A DNA stretch of 48,760 bases from an uncultured Methanobrevibacter sp. (GCF_902771435.1 NZ_CACXXB010000014.1:1-48760), one strand, 5' to 3'. Shown: positions 15,101 through 24,406, counted from the first letter of the stretch. A program made the numbers and translations. Notes: generated by a model not told the origin, from the letters alone.

Positions 15101-16564
15101 ATGAAATTTAAAAAAAGTATAGTTATTTTTACATTAATACTTAGTATATTATTCACCCTTTCCTGTGTTGCTGCAAGTGATGTCAATGATACTTATGTGG
15201 CCAATGTCGATGATGATGTGATTGGCCAGACAAATGACACTCCGCTGGCAGCTGATGGTGACGGAACATTTTTCGAATTGCAGAAACAGATTAGCAGTGC
15301 TCCAGCCGGAGCTACAATAACTCTGGATAAAAATTACGTTTATGATGGGGGATTTGATAAATTTGGAATTTTAATTGATAAAGATTTGACCATAAACGGT
15401 AATGGCCATACCCTAGACGGTTTGTCCAAATCCAGAATACTGGTTGTAAATTATGGCAGTCCTTTAAAGCACAATAAAGTGGTATTGAACAATATCTCCT
15501 TTAAAAATGGAAATTCTATTGACTATGGTGGGGCAATATTGAATTTTGGAGATTTGACTGTAGACCATTGTGTCTTTAAAAATAACTATGCTGGTGTTAC
15601 AGCAGGTGCAATAAACTCTATTGGGGTATTGAACTGTAAAAACAGTGTATTCAAACAAAATTCAGCTAAAGGAGATGCCGGAGCCATTTTCTCATTGAAT
15701 TTTGAATTTTCATTCAAATATTATGCTGATTACTTTAAAAATCATAAAATAGAAGATATAGGTGGAATATTCACTGAACTGTCATTGGGTAATACTCTCA
15801 ATTTCCAAACAGATTCAATAAGTGATTGTTATTTCAAAAATAATGTTGCTAAAGGACGTGGCGGTGGAGCAATCTACGGATTCTCCCATTTGAATATCGT
15901 TTCATCAACATTCACCTCAAATAAGGCAAATGAAAAAGGTGGAGCAGTATTTGGATGCAAAGACCTATTCATTAAAAACTCAAAATTCACCAATAATCAG
16001 GTGCCGATGTATGGTGGTGCAGTTTACTTCAAAGGCCATGAACAGTCCGGAAGCTATGTAAACGGAACTTGGGTTTCATCACTTAAATTTTATTCAAACT
16101 TAATCCAAAATTCCGTTTTCACACATAACATTGCAAAAGAACGTGGAGGAGCCATTTACGGATTTAAATTTGCTGGCGCTCCTGATGTTCCTTGTGCTCA
16201 GGCAGTAAAATGTACTTTCAGTGATAATAAATCACCTCATGGCAAAAACATTTACGGAGGAACTCTGAAAAACTGCATCTTTAAAAATACTAAAATAACT
16301 TTAAAAACTGTCAAAGTTAAAAAGTCATTGAAGAAGCTTGTTTTAAGCGCTACAGTTAAAAAAGGATCTTCTGCAGTAAAAAATAAATTGGTTACCTTCA
16401 AATTCAATGGAAATGCTTTAAAAGGAAAAACAAACTCAAAAGGAATTGCAAAGGTTGTTGTCAAATCAAGTATCTTGAAAAAACTTAAAATAGGAAAAAC
16501 AGTTAAATACTCTGCAAGCTATTCCGGCGTTTCTGTCAAGAAAACAGCAAAGGTTTACAATTAG
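15101..16564 (+). CDS. Adhesin-like surface protein, beta-helix repeats plus Ig-like domain
   Basis: An exported protein of 487 aa. Residues 1-26 are a signal peptide (KFKKS basic start, hydrophobic core, cleavage likely after SCVAA). From about 60 to 390 it has parallel beta-helix repeats with recurrent GGAI/GGAVF turns and N-x-F-x-x-N strands, like Pmp-type right-handed beta-helices. The last 85 residues, very rich in Lys and Val (KNKLVTFKFNGNALKGKT), form an Ig-like domain. This is the standard plan of Methanobrevibacter adhesin-like proteins, which sit at the cell surface and bind host or partner cells. It lacks a clear C-terminal membrane anchor, so attachment is probably through pseudomurein or other wall parts. 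Confidence 0.88.
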   Translation: MKFKKSIVIFTLILSILFTLSCVAASDVNDTYVANVDDDVIGQTNDTPLAADGDGTFFELQKQISSAPAGATITLDKNYVYDGGFDKFGILIDKDLTINGNGHTLDGLSKSRILVVNYGSPLKHNKVVLNNISFKNGNSIDYGGAILNFGDLTVDHCVFKNNYAGVTAGAINSIGVLNCKNSVFKQNSAKGDAGAIFSLNFEFSFKYYADYFKNHKIEDIGGIFTELSLGNTLNFQTDSISDCYFKNNVAKGRGGGAIYGFSHLNIVSSTFTSNKANEKGGAVFGCKDLFIKNSKFTNNQVPMYGGAVYFKGHEQSGSYVNGTWVSSLKFYSNLIQNSVFTHNIAKERGGAIYGFKFAGAPDVPCAQAVKCTFSDNKSPHGKNIYGGTLKNCIFKNTKITLKTVKVKKSLKKLVLSATVKKGSSAVKNKLVTFKFNGNALKGKTNSKGIAKVVVKSSILKKLKIGKTVKYSASYSGVSVKKTAKVYN

Positions 16565-16627
16565 ATTGAGGGTATTTCAAATATTATTTATAGTAGAGAA
16601 AATATAATTTTTACACGGTGAAAAAAA

Positions 16628-16915
16628 ATGTTAGGAGAGTTTATGCCTTTTATTGGCTTGATTATTTTCGGTAACATTGAAAACTTAATATTGGCTTCCC
16701 AAGGTGTTGTCAGTGGAGTCAATCCCAAAATATTGGGCGGATTAAGTATTCTTATAGTAATTTTATGGTTAATCATTGGAACTGTCGCAACAAATGTTGC
16801 AATGCAGTATGCAAATATTATTACTTTCATTGGCGGACTTGCAATATTTCTGTTGGGTGTAAAGGCAGTCTATGACGCATTAAAACATATGAGATCAACC
16901 AGAGGAAGTGAATAG
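16628..16915 (+). CDS. Half-size membrane protein A (three helices)
   Basis: 95 aa with three hydrophobic helices. GNIENLILASQG lies between helices 1 and 2 and is shared with the following gene. The motif recalls the GDN motif of TerC-like and related transporters, but I would not assign a family. GGTGA (16617-16621) precedes ATG 16628. Charges are concentrated at the C-terminus (KHMRSTR), predicting C-in. It is followed after 1 nt by its paralogue, so the two are cotranscribed and could assemble as a heterodimer. Confidence 0.7.
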   Translation: MLGEFMPFIGLIIFGNIENLILASQGVVSGVNPKILGGLSILIVILWLIIGTVATNVAMQYANIITFIGGLAIFLLGVKAVYDALKHMRSTRGSE

Positions 16916-16916
16916 T

Positions 16917-17186
16917 ATGGTAGATTTAAAAGATTATGTTCCATTTACTGGTTTGCTTATTTTTGGAAACATCGAAAACCTTATTTTGGCTTCCCAGGGC
17001 GCCGTTGCACATGTGAACCCAATTATTTTAGGCATATTGAGTCTTATCGCAGTTATTATATGGTTATTGATTGGAACTTATGGAACAAAAATAGCTATCA
17101 AGTATGCCGATTACATTGAAATATTGGGCGGTATTGCTATAATCATATTGGGTATTCAGTCAATGCTTGAAGCATTCGGATTTTAA
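16917..17186 (+). CDS. Half-size membrane protein B (paralogue of A)
   Basis: 89 aa, three hydrophobic helices, about 50 percent alike to protein A by eye (FGNIENLILASQG, NPIIL, GGIAI). I start at ATG 16917, one base after the upstream stop with GAGGAAG ahead, rather than GTG 16908. Its positive charges lie in the loop between helices 2 and 3 (GTKIAIKYAD) while the C-terminus is neutral, so the predicted orientation is opposite to that of A. A T-run follows the stop (17190-17209). Confidence 0.7.
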   Translation: MVDLKDYVPFTGLLIFGNIENLILASQGAVAHVNPIILGILSLIAVIIWLLIGTYGTKIAIKYADYIEILGGIAIIILGIQSMLEAFGF

Positions 17187-17206
17187 TCCCTTTTTTTATT
17201 TTTTTT

Positions 17207-17374
17207 TAGTTAAAACTTAAAGAACTCATCACAATATTCGCAGTAATAGTTATATTCACTGCTGCAGCAGTTTCCAAGTATTATTTCACCGTTCATTGAT
17301 TCGACCGCTAATTCGTCATTTGAATCATGAAACACTTTTTTCAATTCGCGCTCACATTTGGGACAGGTTTTCAT
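17207..17374 (-). CDS. Small Cys-rich protein, zinc-ribbon-like (55 aa)
   Basis: A complete minus-strand frame starting MKTCPKCERELKK. Two CxxC knuckles (C4/C7 and C45/C48, in CEYC) and a CC pair (C36, C37) suggest one zinc-binding site. Codon use matches neighbouring genes. It is divergent from the STAS-like gene and convergent with the half-size membrane pair, in a gap otherwise free of genes. No good Shine-Dalgarno is seen (only AAGATAT), which lowers confidence. Such peptides can be regulators or small metal-binding adaptors; I assign no function. Confidence 0.6.
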
Positions 17375-17425
17375 ATATCTTAATTTTATTAACGATGATT
17401 TTTAAATATTAATGTAGGTGTTAAT

Positions 17426-17683
17426 ATGCTTATTAATGTTGGAGGAGAATTCGGTACACATTTGGAATCTAATGAAATTGCTGTGGAATTGGTAGATATC
17501 CTAAACAGGATTGACGGTGATGATTTTATTTTGGATTTTAAGCAAGTCGTTTTTGTTAATATGAACTTCGCTCAGGCGTATTATAATGCTAAAAACGAAT
17601 CTCCAAAAAAGATATCCGAAATCAACATCTCCGATGAAATCAGTGTTGTAATGGGTGCGGCTGATGAAGCGTGCAATCCATGA
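17426..17683 (+). CDS. STAS-like (DUF4325-type) small protein
   Basis: 85 aa. GDDFILDFKQVVFVNMNFAQAYYN matches the core strand-helix of DUF4325/STAS-like proteins, in which a short beta strand with D-F is followed by a Ser-rich loop and helix; here the usual serines are replaced by VNMNF. AGGTGTT precedes ATG 17426 and a TATA element TTTTTAAATATT lies at about 17397. Proteins of this type often accompany histidine kinases or act as protein-interaction modules, but no such partner is nearby. Confidence 0.55.
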   Translation: MLINVGGEFGTHLESNEIAVELVDILNRIDGDDFILDFKQVVFVNMNFAQAYYNAKNESPKKISEINISDEISVVMGAADEACNP

Positions 17684-17717
17684 TTTTCATTCTTGAATTC
17701 TTACATTTAATGATAAT

Positions 17718-18833
17718 ATGAAAATAGCTAAAAAGCCAGTGGAGCTAATAGAATTATTCTATGATCTGCTCTTTGTTTATGCAATATCTCAATTGACTGG
17801 CCTTATTAATGAACCTGTTGGAGGCATCATACCTCCATATGATTTTTTTTCTTATCTGGTTACATGTTTTGTAATTCTGCAGGCATGGCTCTACTTTACA
17901 AATTACGTCAATCGATACGGCCAATGGAAATGGTACGATTATGTATTGATTTGTATAAATATGATTGCCGTAATTTTCATGTCCAATACCATTCTGGGCG
18001 ATTGGGCGGTAATGTATTTCACATATGACGTGTCAATGCTGATAATTCTTCTTACCGTTGCATTTCTCTATGTCATTCAGGCCAGAAAGGAACGGACATT
18101 GAAGGGAGCTGCCGGAAATTCAATAACGATTCTTTCAATTGTTTGTGCAATATATGTAATCGCAATCCTATGCTCATTTTTCGGTTTTCAGAGATATGTG
18201 CTTGCAGTCAATGTCGTAGCCATATTGGCGGGGGCATTTCTGCCGTTTTTCATCAAAGGAAGATTTGACAAAAGCATTATCAATTTTCCGCATTTGGTGG
18301 AACGCTTTGAGCTTCTGACAATAATCACATTTGGAGAGGCAATTGTAGGTTTGGCTCATTTTTTCGATGCATTGAATTTCAGTTTCATTCCAGTTATGGT
18401 ATTTCTCATTGTAATTTCAATGTTTGGAGCATATGTGATTCAAATTCATTATCTGATGCAGCATAATCGTGTGGAAAGATCATTAAGATTAATGTTTAGC
18501 CATTATTTTATCGTAATAAGCATTAACCTTGTAACAGTGGCTCTTGAGTTAATCCGCTCAGGTGGAGTTGACCCCAAATTTGCTGCTGGATTAATGATTG
18601 TTTCACTGATTGTTTTCTACATTTCAGTAATTGCAAATAAACAATATTATAGGCAAAGTATTAAATTAACCAAAAAAGATATAGTATTTATGATAATGGC
18701 TACATGTTTGGGAATAGCTATTATTATGATATTTATTTCAAATTTATATGCTTTCTTAATCGGAAGCTTATGCATAACATTCGGCAATTTTTTAGTATTG
18801 CTGATGAAATATAAAGGGTGTTTAAGTGAGTGA
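17718..18833 (+). CDS. LtrA family (low temperature requirement A) membrane protein
   Basis: 371 aa with about ten hydrophobic helices. The opening PVELIELFYDLLFVYAISQL is the LtrA signature, with the ELFYDLLFV core near the N-terminus. TFGEAIVG further on (about 205) is another conserved LtrA stretch. The biochemical role of the family is not known; in Listeria it is linked to growth in the cold. Its stop overlaps the next start by 8 nt, so it is cotranscribed with the SAP-domain gene. Confidence 0.85.
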   Translation: MKIAKKPVELIELFYDLLFVYAISQLTGLINEPVGGIIPPYDFFSYLVTCFVILQAWLYFTNYVNRYGQWKWYDYVLICINMIAVIFMSNTILGDWAVMYFTYDVSMLIILLTVAFLYVIQARKERTLKGAAGNSITILSIVCAIYVIAILCSFFGFQRYVLAVNVVAILAGAFLPFFIKGRFDKSIINFPHLVERFELLTIITFGEAIVGLAHFFDALNFSFIPVMVFLIVISMFGAYVIQIHYLMQHNRVERSLRLMFSHYFIVISINLVTVALELIRSGGVDPKFAAGLMIVSLIVFYISVIANKQYYRQSIKLTKKDIVFMIMATCLGIAIIMIFISNLYAFLIGSLCITFGNFLVLLMKYKGCLSE

Positions 18834-19707
18834 ACAAAAATTAGAAGTATTTAATGTTTTGAATTTTTTAAGCCGTGGTTATAAAATAGACGATATTTTA
18901 AACGAAGATAATTTCGGAACTTTCCAGTCCGGTCAGGATTGCTTGGATTATTTGGTTGAAGAAGGTTATCTTTCAGGAAATGGCGGCACAGTAACTGCTG
19001 AAGAAATTTCAAAAAAATATACAGTGGCCGATTTAAAAGTGTTGTTAAAGGAAAATGGCCTGAAGGTATCCGGTAAAAAACAGGAACTTGTCGAAAGAAT
19101 TCTCCCGGTTTTAAATGAAGGTGCAGGTGCTGGAGATTATGAATTGACTGACAAGGCTCATGAATTCCTCAAAGAAAATGACTGGATTGACTTGTATATG
19201 TTTGCACTTGTTGCATTCAGATTTGAAGATTATAAAGATTATGTTGAAGGATCCAGTGCAGACAAGATAGAAACTGCCTTAAACTTCTGTGATGAGATTT
19301 TATCAAGGGCATTGATTGCAAATCAATTTATTGTATTTATCGATGCTTTATCTGCAAAAGCTCACGTCTACGCATATGACGGAGATTATAATTCATTCAT
19401 GGATTACGATTTGCAGAGGTATATTTTAGGATTAAACCCTATTTCATTGGATGCGCAAACCTATGCGACTTATGATCCTATAAATGATGCCAATATATAC
19501 AATTTAAGAAGGGTATTGGAAAAATTGGATATGGGAAGTCTTAAGAAAAGATTTGATAAAATCTGGAACATATGTAATATCAGGAATACTACAGTTCCTA
19601 AAAAGACTTGCTATAAGATATTGCAAAGGGCTCTTGATGGCGCTGACCTTGAAGAGCTTAACTTTGACATTAAAGAAAAATACTTCAATAAGAAATTCGG
19701 TATTTAA
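18826..19707 (+). CDS. SAP-domain protein
   Basis: 293 aa, soluble. Residues about 66-100 (YTVADLKVLLKENGLKVSGK, then KQELVERIL) form a textbook SAP helix-turn-helix, a motif that usually binds DNA or RNA. The rest is helical and carries no motif I know. It starts with GTG 18826, overlapping the LtrA gene by 8 nt, and is followed 2 nt later by the DUF998 gene. A possible role is a nucleic-acid-associated regulator, but the linkage to membrane proteins is unexplained. Confidence 0.75.
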   Translation: MSEQKLEVFNVLNFLSRGYKIDDILNEDNFGTFQSGQDCLDYLVEEGYLSGNGGTVTAEEISKKYTVADLKVLLKENGLKVSGKKQELVERILPVLNEGAGAGDYELTDKAHEFLKENDWIDLYMFALVAFRFEDYKDYVEGSSADKIETALNFCDEILSRALIANQFIVFIDALSAKAHVYAYDGDYNSFMDYDLQRYILGLNPISLDAQTYATYDPINDANIYNLRRVLEKLDMGSLKKRFDKIWNICNIRNTTVPKKTCYKILQRALDGADLEELNFDIKEKYFNKKFGI

Positions 19708-19709
19708 AA

Positions 19710-20297
19710 ATGAAGTCAAAAGTTGCCGGATATGCATTCATAATTGGTAGTTTATACTATATTATGGCTGAAGTCATCTCTGCAACTTTTTTCAATGCTT
19801 CTTTTTTTAACACCTATATTTTCCATACCATATCTGAACTCGGAATTCCAAATGGAAACTCTCCGCTGTTTTGGCTGATGAATTCTGCTTTTATTTTAAT
19901 CGGTCTAGTGGTGATTTTCGGTAATATTTATGGGTTTAAAGATTTCATCGTCAAAAACAGGGCTGTTTTTTATTTATTGACATTAGTGACAGGTTTGGGT
20001 GTCATTATCGTCGGTTTGATTCATGGCGGAAATCCTCTGACATCAGGATATCATACCTTAGGTGCTGTAATGGCAATTCTTGGAGGCAATGTCATGCTGG
20101 TTGCTGTTTCAAGGTCCATGGCCGAATTTGACAGGTTTCAAAAGGTTACATTAACATTGGGCATTGCCGGTCTGATCGCTTTCTGGATAATGTTTTTCAT
20201 TATGAGAAATCCTTTCATGCCTGTTTTTGAGAGGCTGTCAGTATATCCTCTGATTATTTGGAGTTTTCTCACCGGTGTTTACATCATCAGAAATTAA
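19710..20297 (+). CDS. DUF998-like membrane protein
   Basis: 195 aa with six hydrophobic helices. YHTISELGIPNGNSPLFW-like sequence (HTISELGIP) after helix 1 and HGGNPLTSGYHTLGA before helix 4 are the conserved loops of DUF998 proteins. It starts 2 nt after the SAP gene and shares its operon. Function of the family is unknown. No terminator is evident; the AT-rich stretch after it (20298-20425) contains nothing I recognise. Confidence 0.75.
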   Translation: MKSKVAGYAFIIGSLYYIMAEVISATFFNASFFNTYIFHTISELGIPNGNSPLFWLMNSAFILIGLVVIFGNIYGFKDFIVKNRAVFYLLTLVTGLGVIIVGLIHGGNPLTSGYHTLGAVMAILGGNVMLVAVSRSMAEFDRFQKVTLTLGIAGLIAFWIMFFIMRNPFMPVFERLSVYPLIIWSFLTGVYIIRN

Positions 20298-20426
20298 AAT
20301 TAGTCATGATTATTCTTGATAGTTCAGTATTTATTTAACTAATTTTGATAGCTATTTTTAATATTTTTAATAGGCATCTTATTTTCAATGGATTTTTTTG
20401 ACCTCATCTACATATAGACATAAAAG

Positions 20427-20435
20427 TTTATATAG
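20427..20435 (+). promoter_or_regulatory. TATA box of the 82-aa gene
   Basis: GTTTATATAG contains a good archaeal TATA box 33 nt before ATG 20468, so the start site would be near 20455, right before the AGGTGATATT ribosome site. The leader is therefore very short. Confidence 0.55.
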
Positions 20436-20467
20436 TTTGTAGGATAATTATTTTTAAAGGTGATATT

Positions 20468-20716
20468 ATGGCAAATCTAGATAAAAATATCGAAGAAGAA
20501 ATTTTAGCAATTGTCGAAAAATATCAAAAAGAAGATACAAAACTTCTAAACTATTTAATAACTGATGATGAGATTACATTTTTCTCACCATTGGCAAACG
20601 GTAAATCAATAACTGCTGAAGACCTGCAAAAAGTTGCAGATATTTTAAAAGGATCCTTCATTGGAATGGAAATCGTAAACCAAGAATACAGATTTAAATT
20701 CAAATGCGGATTATAG
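20468..20716 (+). CDS. Small acidic hypothetical protein
   Basis: 82 aa with no motif I know. A helical, acidic N-terminal part (NIEEEILAIVEKYQKED) is followed by a mixed alpha/beta part ending FKFKCGL. It has its own TATA box, a classic AGGTGAT ribosome site and a strong terminator that includes its stop codon, so it is a well-defined single gene. Confidence 0.75.
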   Translation: MANLDKNIEEEILAIVEKYQKEDTKLLNYLITDDEITFFSPLANGKSITAEDLQKVADILKGSFIGMEIVNQEYRFKFKCGL

Positions 20717-20735
20717 GGGTTTAACATACTCCTAT
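20713..20735 (+). terminator. Intrinsic-like terminator containing the stop codon
   Basis: ATAGGGGT (20713-20720) pairs with ACTCCTAT (20728-20735), one G-T wobble, followed by CTTTTTTTTTT. The TAG stop (20714-20716) lies in the ascending arm. Confidence 0.75.
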
Positions 20736-20743
20736 CTTTTTTT

Positions 20744-21277
20744 TTAATTTAATTTTTCCAAATCATATTCAAAAAGATGGAATTTTTCCAAACCAACTGC
20801 GGGATGGAACATTTCAACGCTGTCAACATATTCGAATCCGAACCTCTTGAAAACATTTTGGGCTCCGTCATTTCCATTTATTATATCCACTCTGATGGTT
20901 TTTTTGTTGTTTTTCAGACCATAGGTTTTTATCTGGCCAAAAATCTCTTTTCCAATTCCTTTCCCGGTTGAATCGGAAGCTATTGCAAACGTGTGAATCA
21001 CAATAATTTCATTAGGATTTGCATTAACGTTCCAGTTTATATCCTCATATTCTGGGTCAAACCTATTGTTCAAAACAACACAGGCAATTATTTCACGGTT
21101 TTTTGTGCAGATATACAATTCTTCTTTTTCAATATTTGTTTTGATGTATTCCGGATTCGGATATCTTTCATTCCATTTTGGTCTGAACTCGCTGCCTTTA
21201 ATGGAATTGATGACATTCTGATAGAATTCCAATATATGTTCTGCATCACTGATATCTGCTTTTTTAAGCCCAGTCAT
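20744..21277 (-). CDS. GNAT family N-acetyltransferase
   Basis: 177 aa. The acetyl-CoA-binding motif A is visible as IASDSTGKGIGKEIFGQIK (the Q/R-x-x-G-x-G/A pattern), preceded by a beta strand EIIVIHTFAI and followed by NNKKTIRVDIINGNDGAQNVFKRFGFEYV, the typical GNAT C-terminal half. The substrate is not predictable. It begins 1 nt after the iron-sulfur protein gene and is cotranscribed with it. Confidence 0.85.
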   Translation of the reverse strand: MTGLKKADISDAEHILEFYQNVINSIKGSEFRPKWNERYPNPEYIKTNIEKEELYICTKNREIIACVVLNNRFDPEYEDINWNVNANPNEIIVIHTFAIASDSTGKGIGKEIFGQIKTYGLKNNKKTIRVDIINGNDGAQNVFKRFGFEYVDSVEMFHPAVGLEKFHLFEYDLEKLN

Positions 21278-21278
21278 A

Positions 21279-21959
21279 TTATTTCCCGTTTTCCAGATAA
21301 TTCTGCGTGAGCTTGCATTCGCTCATGCATTTTGTACATCCCAATCCTGCCTTATATTGGCTGATAATGTATTCTCCGCAGGCTTCAATATCAATGATGT
21401 CTTTTCTGTTTAATCTGTCATTCCATTTTTGAGGATTGATTGCATCAACAGGACAGGCTTCCTGGCAATTTGTACAGTCGTCACACTGCGAATCGGTGAT
21501 AGGTTTGCCGAATTCCAATGGCATGTCTGTCAGTATGCCTCCAAGAGCAACTGCTGAACCGTATTCTGGTGTTACAAATAATGCAGAACGTCCAATCCAT
21601 CCGAGTCCTGCTTTGGTAGCTATTGTTTTGTATGGAAGAATACTTAACAATTTTTCCATGTCGCATTCGTTTCGCTTCATTGTCAGTGCAAAGGCATCAT
21701 ATCCAAGGCGTTTAATGTATCTCTCACCTTTGTGGGATATCTGGGTAAGTTTTCCAATTTGTCTGTGGAATGATTTCCAGTAGGCCTCGTATTCATCATC
21801 CTTGACTAATTGTATTGTTTCTTTGGGAATTTTTAAAACAAGACTTATCCCATAGGGAAAATCGATGAATTCACTTGCAAGACCGTTTACGTCTGCAAAT
21901 CCAACTTTGCTTGCACCTGAACTTATCAAGTATTCTTTAAGTTTATTCATTTCAGACAT
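21279..21959 (-). CDS. Epoxyqueuosine reductase-like double 4Fe-4S protein
   Basis: 226 aa. CDDCTNCQEACP and a later CTKCMSEC provide ligands for two clusters in the pattern of the QueG family C-terminal half, and GLGWIGRSALFVTPEYGSAV matches the QueG core. True QueG is about 370 aa with additional C-terminal repeats; this is a short form, common in methanogens and clostridia, that may reduce another substrate. Clusters appear intact. It heads a two-gene operon with the GNAT protein and is divergent from argB. Confidence 0.75.
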   Translation of the reverse strand: MSEMNKLKEYLISSGASKVGFADVNGLASEFIDFPYGISLVLKIPKETIQLVKDDEYEAYWKSFHRQIGKLTQISHKGERYIKRLGYDAFALTMKRNECDMEKLLSILPYKTIATKAGLGWIGRSALFVTPEYGSAVALGGILTDMPLEFGKPITDSQCDDCTNCQEACPVDAINPQKWNDRLNRKDIIDIEACGEYIISQYKAGLGCTKCMSECKLTQNYLENGK

Positions 21960-22039
21960 AATATTTTGTTTATTTATACAAAGATATAAATACTATGGTA
22001 CTATAAATTTTGAATGAATGATTAATTGTGAGTGATTAA

Positions 22040-22903
22040 ATGAAGGATATCGATGTTTTAATTGAAGCTTTGCCTTACATTAAAAAGTTTCATGGAAAAA
22101 AAATTTTAATTAAATATGGCGGACATGCAATGGTGGATGAGGAAGCAAAGTCATCTACAGCACGTGACACTGTTTTACTCAAATATGTGGGAATGAAACC
22201 TCTAATTGTACACGGTGGAGGTCCGGAAATTTCAAGGTCCATGGATAAACTGGGAAAAGAGCCAAAATTCATTAAAGGTTTAAGGGTAACTGATAAGGAA
22301 ACAATGGAAATTATCGAAATGGTTTTGGTTGGTAAAATCTCAACAGAAATCGTATCAGAACTCATTAAACATGATGGTGATGCTATAAGTTTGTCCGGAA
22401 AGGATTCAAGTTTAATATTTGCTCATAAAAAACCGGCAAGCAAAATTGATGAGGAAATCATTGATTTGGGTCTTGTTGGTGAAATCGATTGTGTAAATAC
22501 TGACCTGCTGGAAATGTTCTTGGATCATGATTACATTCCAGTAATTTCTCCTGTTGGTATTGCAAGGGATGGAACCAGTTTGAATTTAAATGCAGATACT
22601 GCGGCCGGTGAAGTTGCCAGTGCTGTCGGTGCTGAAAAATTAATAATATTGACTGATGTTCCTGGTGTTTTAAGAGACCCTAGTGATCCTGATACTCTGA
22701 TTCCAAAAATAACCATTGATGAGATTCCTGGATTAATCGAAGATGGAATTATTTCCGGAGGAATGATTCCAAAAATAGAAACATGTGTTAAGGCCATTGA
22801 AGATGGTGTTGAATCCTGCCATATCATTGATGGACGTAAAAAACACTCATTGCTTTTAGAAGTATTTACAACTGAAGGCATTGGAACTATGATTTGCAAA
22901 TAA
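22040..22903 (+). CDS. argB: Acetylglutamate kinase
   Basis: ArgB phosphorylates N-acetylglutamate, the second step of arginine synthesis in the cytoplasm. [10 protein letters not shown] (nucleotide site), VHGGGPEIS (acetylglutamate site) and [16 protein letters not shown] are the family signatures; 287 aa is normal. It would act on the product of ArgJ (4179-5402). GAGTGATTAA precedes ATG 22040. It appears monocistronic, ending in a strong terminator that contains the stop. Confidence 0.95.
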   Translation: MKDIDVLIEALPYIKKFHGKKILIKYGGHAMVDEEAKSSTARDTVLLKYVGMKPLIVHGGGPEISRSMDKLGKEPKFIKGLRVTDKETMEIIEMVLVGKISTEIVSELIKHDGDAISLSGKDSSLIFAHKKPASKIDEEIIDLGLVGEIDCVNTDLLEMFLDHDYIPVISPVGIARDGTSLNLNADTAAGEVASAVGAEKLIILTDVPGVLRDPSDPDTLIPKITIDEIPGLIEDGIISGGMIPKIETCVKAIEDGVESCHIIDGRKKHSLLLEVFTTEGIGTMICK

Positions 22904-22910
22904 TCATAGT
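22886..22910 (+). terminator. Terminator of argB
   Basis: ACTATGATT (22886-22894) is a perfect 9-bp match to AATCATAGT (22902-22910) over a 7-nt loop, followed by CATTTTCTTTTTTTT. The TAA stop (22901-22903) runs from the loop into the descending arm. Confidence 0.75.
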
Positions 22911-22936
22911 CATTTTCTTTTTTTTAAATCTTTTTT

Positions 22937-24406
22937 TTAAACCTTAAACATTTTTCTAAGTTCCCGTCTAAGTAATTTCCAGCCGTTTACTCTTGGAAGT
23001 TCATCAAGCGCAAAAATTTTCTTTGGAACTTTATATCTGGATAAGTTTTCACGGGCATATTCTATTAACCCTTCATCGTCAGATTCATTTTCCCATACAA
23101 CTGCAGCAACAGGTATCTCTCCTCTGTGGCAGTCATTTACACTGAAAATAGCTATTTCTTTTACAGCAGGATATTTAATCAGAACTTCTTCGACTTCAGT
23201 TGGATAGATTTTCCATCCGCTCATCACAATCATGTCTTTTTTCCTGTCAGTAATGAACAAACGGTTATCCTCATCAAGATATCCGATATCTCCTGTTAAA
23301 AACCATCCGTCATCCAAAAATGATGCTTTGGTTTTCTCTTCATTTCCCCAATATCCTTTTGCAATTGCTGGTCCTCTAAGGGCAATTTCTCCCTGTTTGT
23401 ATTGGGGCAATGTTATTGAAGAGTCAAGCTCATCGACAATTTTGACTTCTGAAAAACAAACCGGATGACCTACACTTTCAAATCTGTCTGCTTCCCAGTA
23501 GTCTTCAGGTCTTATAACTGTTCCTGTACCGATTACAATTGATTCTGATAGTCCGTAAGCATTAATGATTGGTATCTGGTATGTTTGGTGGAAATCTTTC
23601 CATATCTTTTTGTGCAGTGGCCCTCCGCCTGAAATGATTTCACGGACGGTTTTCAGGTGTTTTCTTCCGTCCATTGTTGTTAGTGAATGTATGACCGGAG
23701 GCATTCCGCTTAAGACAGTTACCTTTTCATGTTCGCATAGCTTTAAATATTCATCAAGGTTGAACTGCTCCATCATTATGTAGTATGCTGCGGCCCTTAG
23801 GGCTGAAATTGCCCAGGAAAGTCCGACATGAGCCATCGGATAGATTCCCAAAAACACATCGTCCTGTTTTAAGGTTAAAACATCACATTCATTGTGGATT
23901 GCTGTAAAGTAGTTTCCGTGTGTGAGCATGGCTCCTTTTGGCTTGCCTGTTGTTCCTGAAGTATATTGAAGTTGACATAAGTCGTCCCAATCGGTTGCTT
24001 CGGCTTGCAGGACTTCACTGTTCTTGAAGTCATTTATGTCCTGCGGGATGTAGGTGGCAATGTCAATGATGCCTTCAGCTTCGCTGTCTGTAATCATCAG
24101 TTTTGCCTGGGAGTCGCTTATGATGTATTCAAGTTCGGATGCGGTGAATACCCTGTTTGTTGGTATGGCTATTGCGCCAATTCTCCAGATTGCAAAAAGT
24201 GAAAATAAGTATTCCTCGGAGTTTTTTAAATAAATCAGAATTCTGTCACCTTTGTTAACTCCCAGTTCCTTAAGTTCCCGTCCGATTTCGGAAACTATTG
24301 ACAGTATTTCTCCTGAATTGTATTTGTTTCCGGTTGTGGGGTTGTACAACACGTCCTTGTCTAATCTTTTTGAATTTGCATCTAGAAAAGTGGTAATATT
24401 CAACAT
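22937..24406 (-). CDS. AMP-forming acyl-CoA synthetase-like ligase (ANL superfamily)
   Basis: 489 aa with the classic ANL motifs: A3 YTSGTTGKPKGAMLTHGN, A5 NAYGLSES, A7 GWFLTGDIGYLDEDNR and A8 DRKKDMIVMSGWKIYP. It would activate a carboxylic acid as acyl-AMP and then form a thioester. The A10 lysine region reads RVNGWKLLRREL: the Lys is in place but the usual Gly before it is Trp. It begins exactly after the stop of the dehydrogenase gene (TAAATG), with GGAG ahead, so the two form an operon. The substrate is unknown; a dicarboxylic or keto acid linked to the upstream dehydrogenase is one idea. Confidence 0.85.
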   Translation of the reverse strand: MLNITTFLDANSKRLDKDVLYNPTTGNKYNSGEILSIVSEIGRELKELGVNKGDRILIYLKNSEEYLFSLFAIWRIGAIAIPTNRVFTASELEYIISDSQAKLMITDSEAEGIIDIATYIPQDINDFKNSEVLQAEATDWDDLCQLQYTSGTTGKPKGAMLTHGNYFTAIHNECDVLTLKQDDVFLGIYPMAHVGLSWAISALRAAAYYIMMEQFNLDEYLKLCEHEKVTVLSGMPPVIHSLTTMDGRKHLKTVREIISGGGPLHKKIWKDFHQTYQIPIINAYGLSESIVIGTGTVIRPEDYWEADRFESVGHPVCFSEVKIVDELDSSITLPQYKQGEIALRGPAIAKGYWGNEEKTKASFLDDGWFLTGDIGYLDEDNRLFITDRKKDMIVMSGWKIYPTEVEEVLIKYPAVKEIAIFSVNDCHRGEIPVAAVVWENESDDEGLIEYARENLSRYKVPKKIFALDELPRVNGWKLLRRELRKMFKV

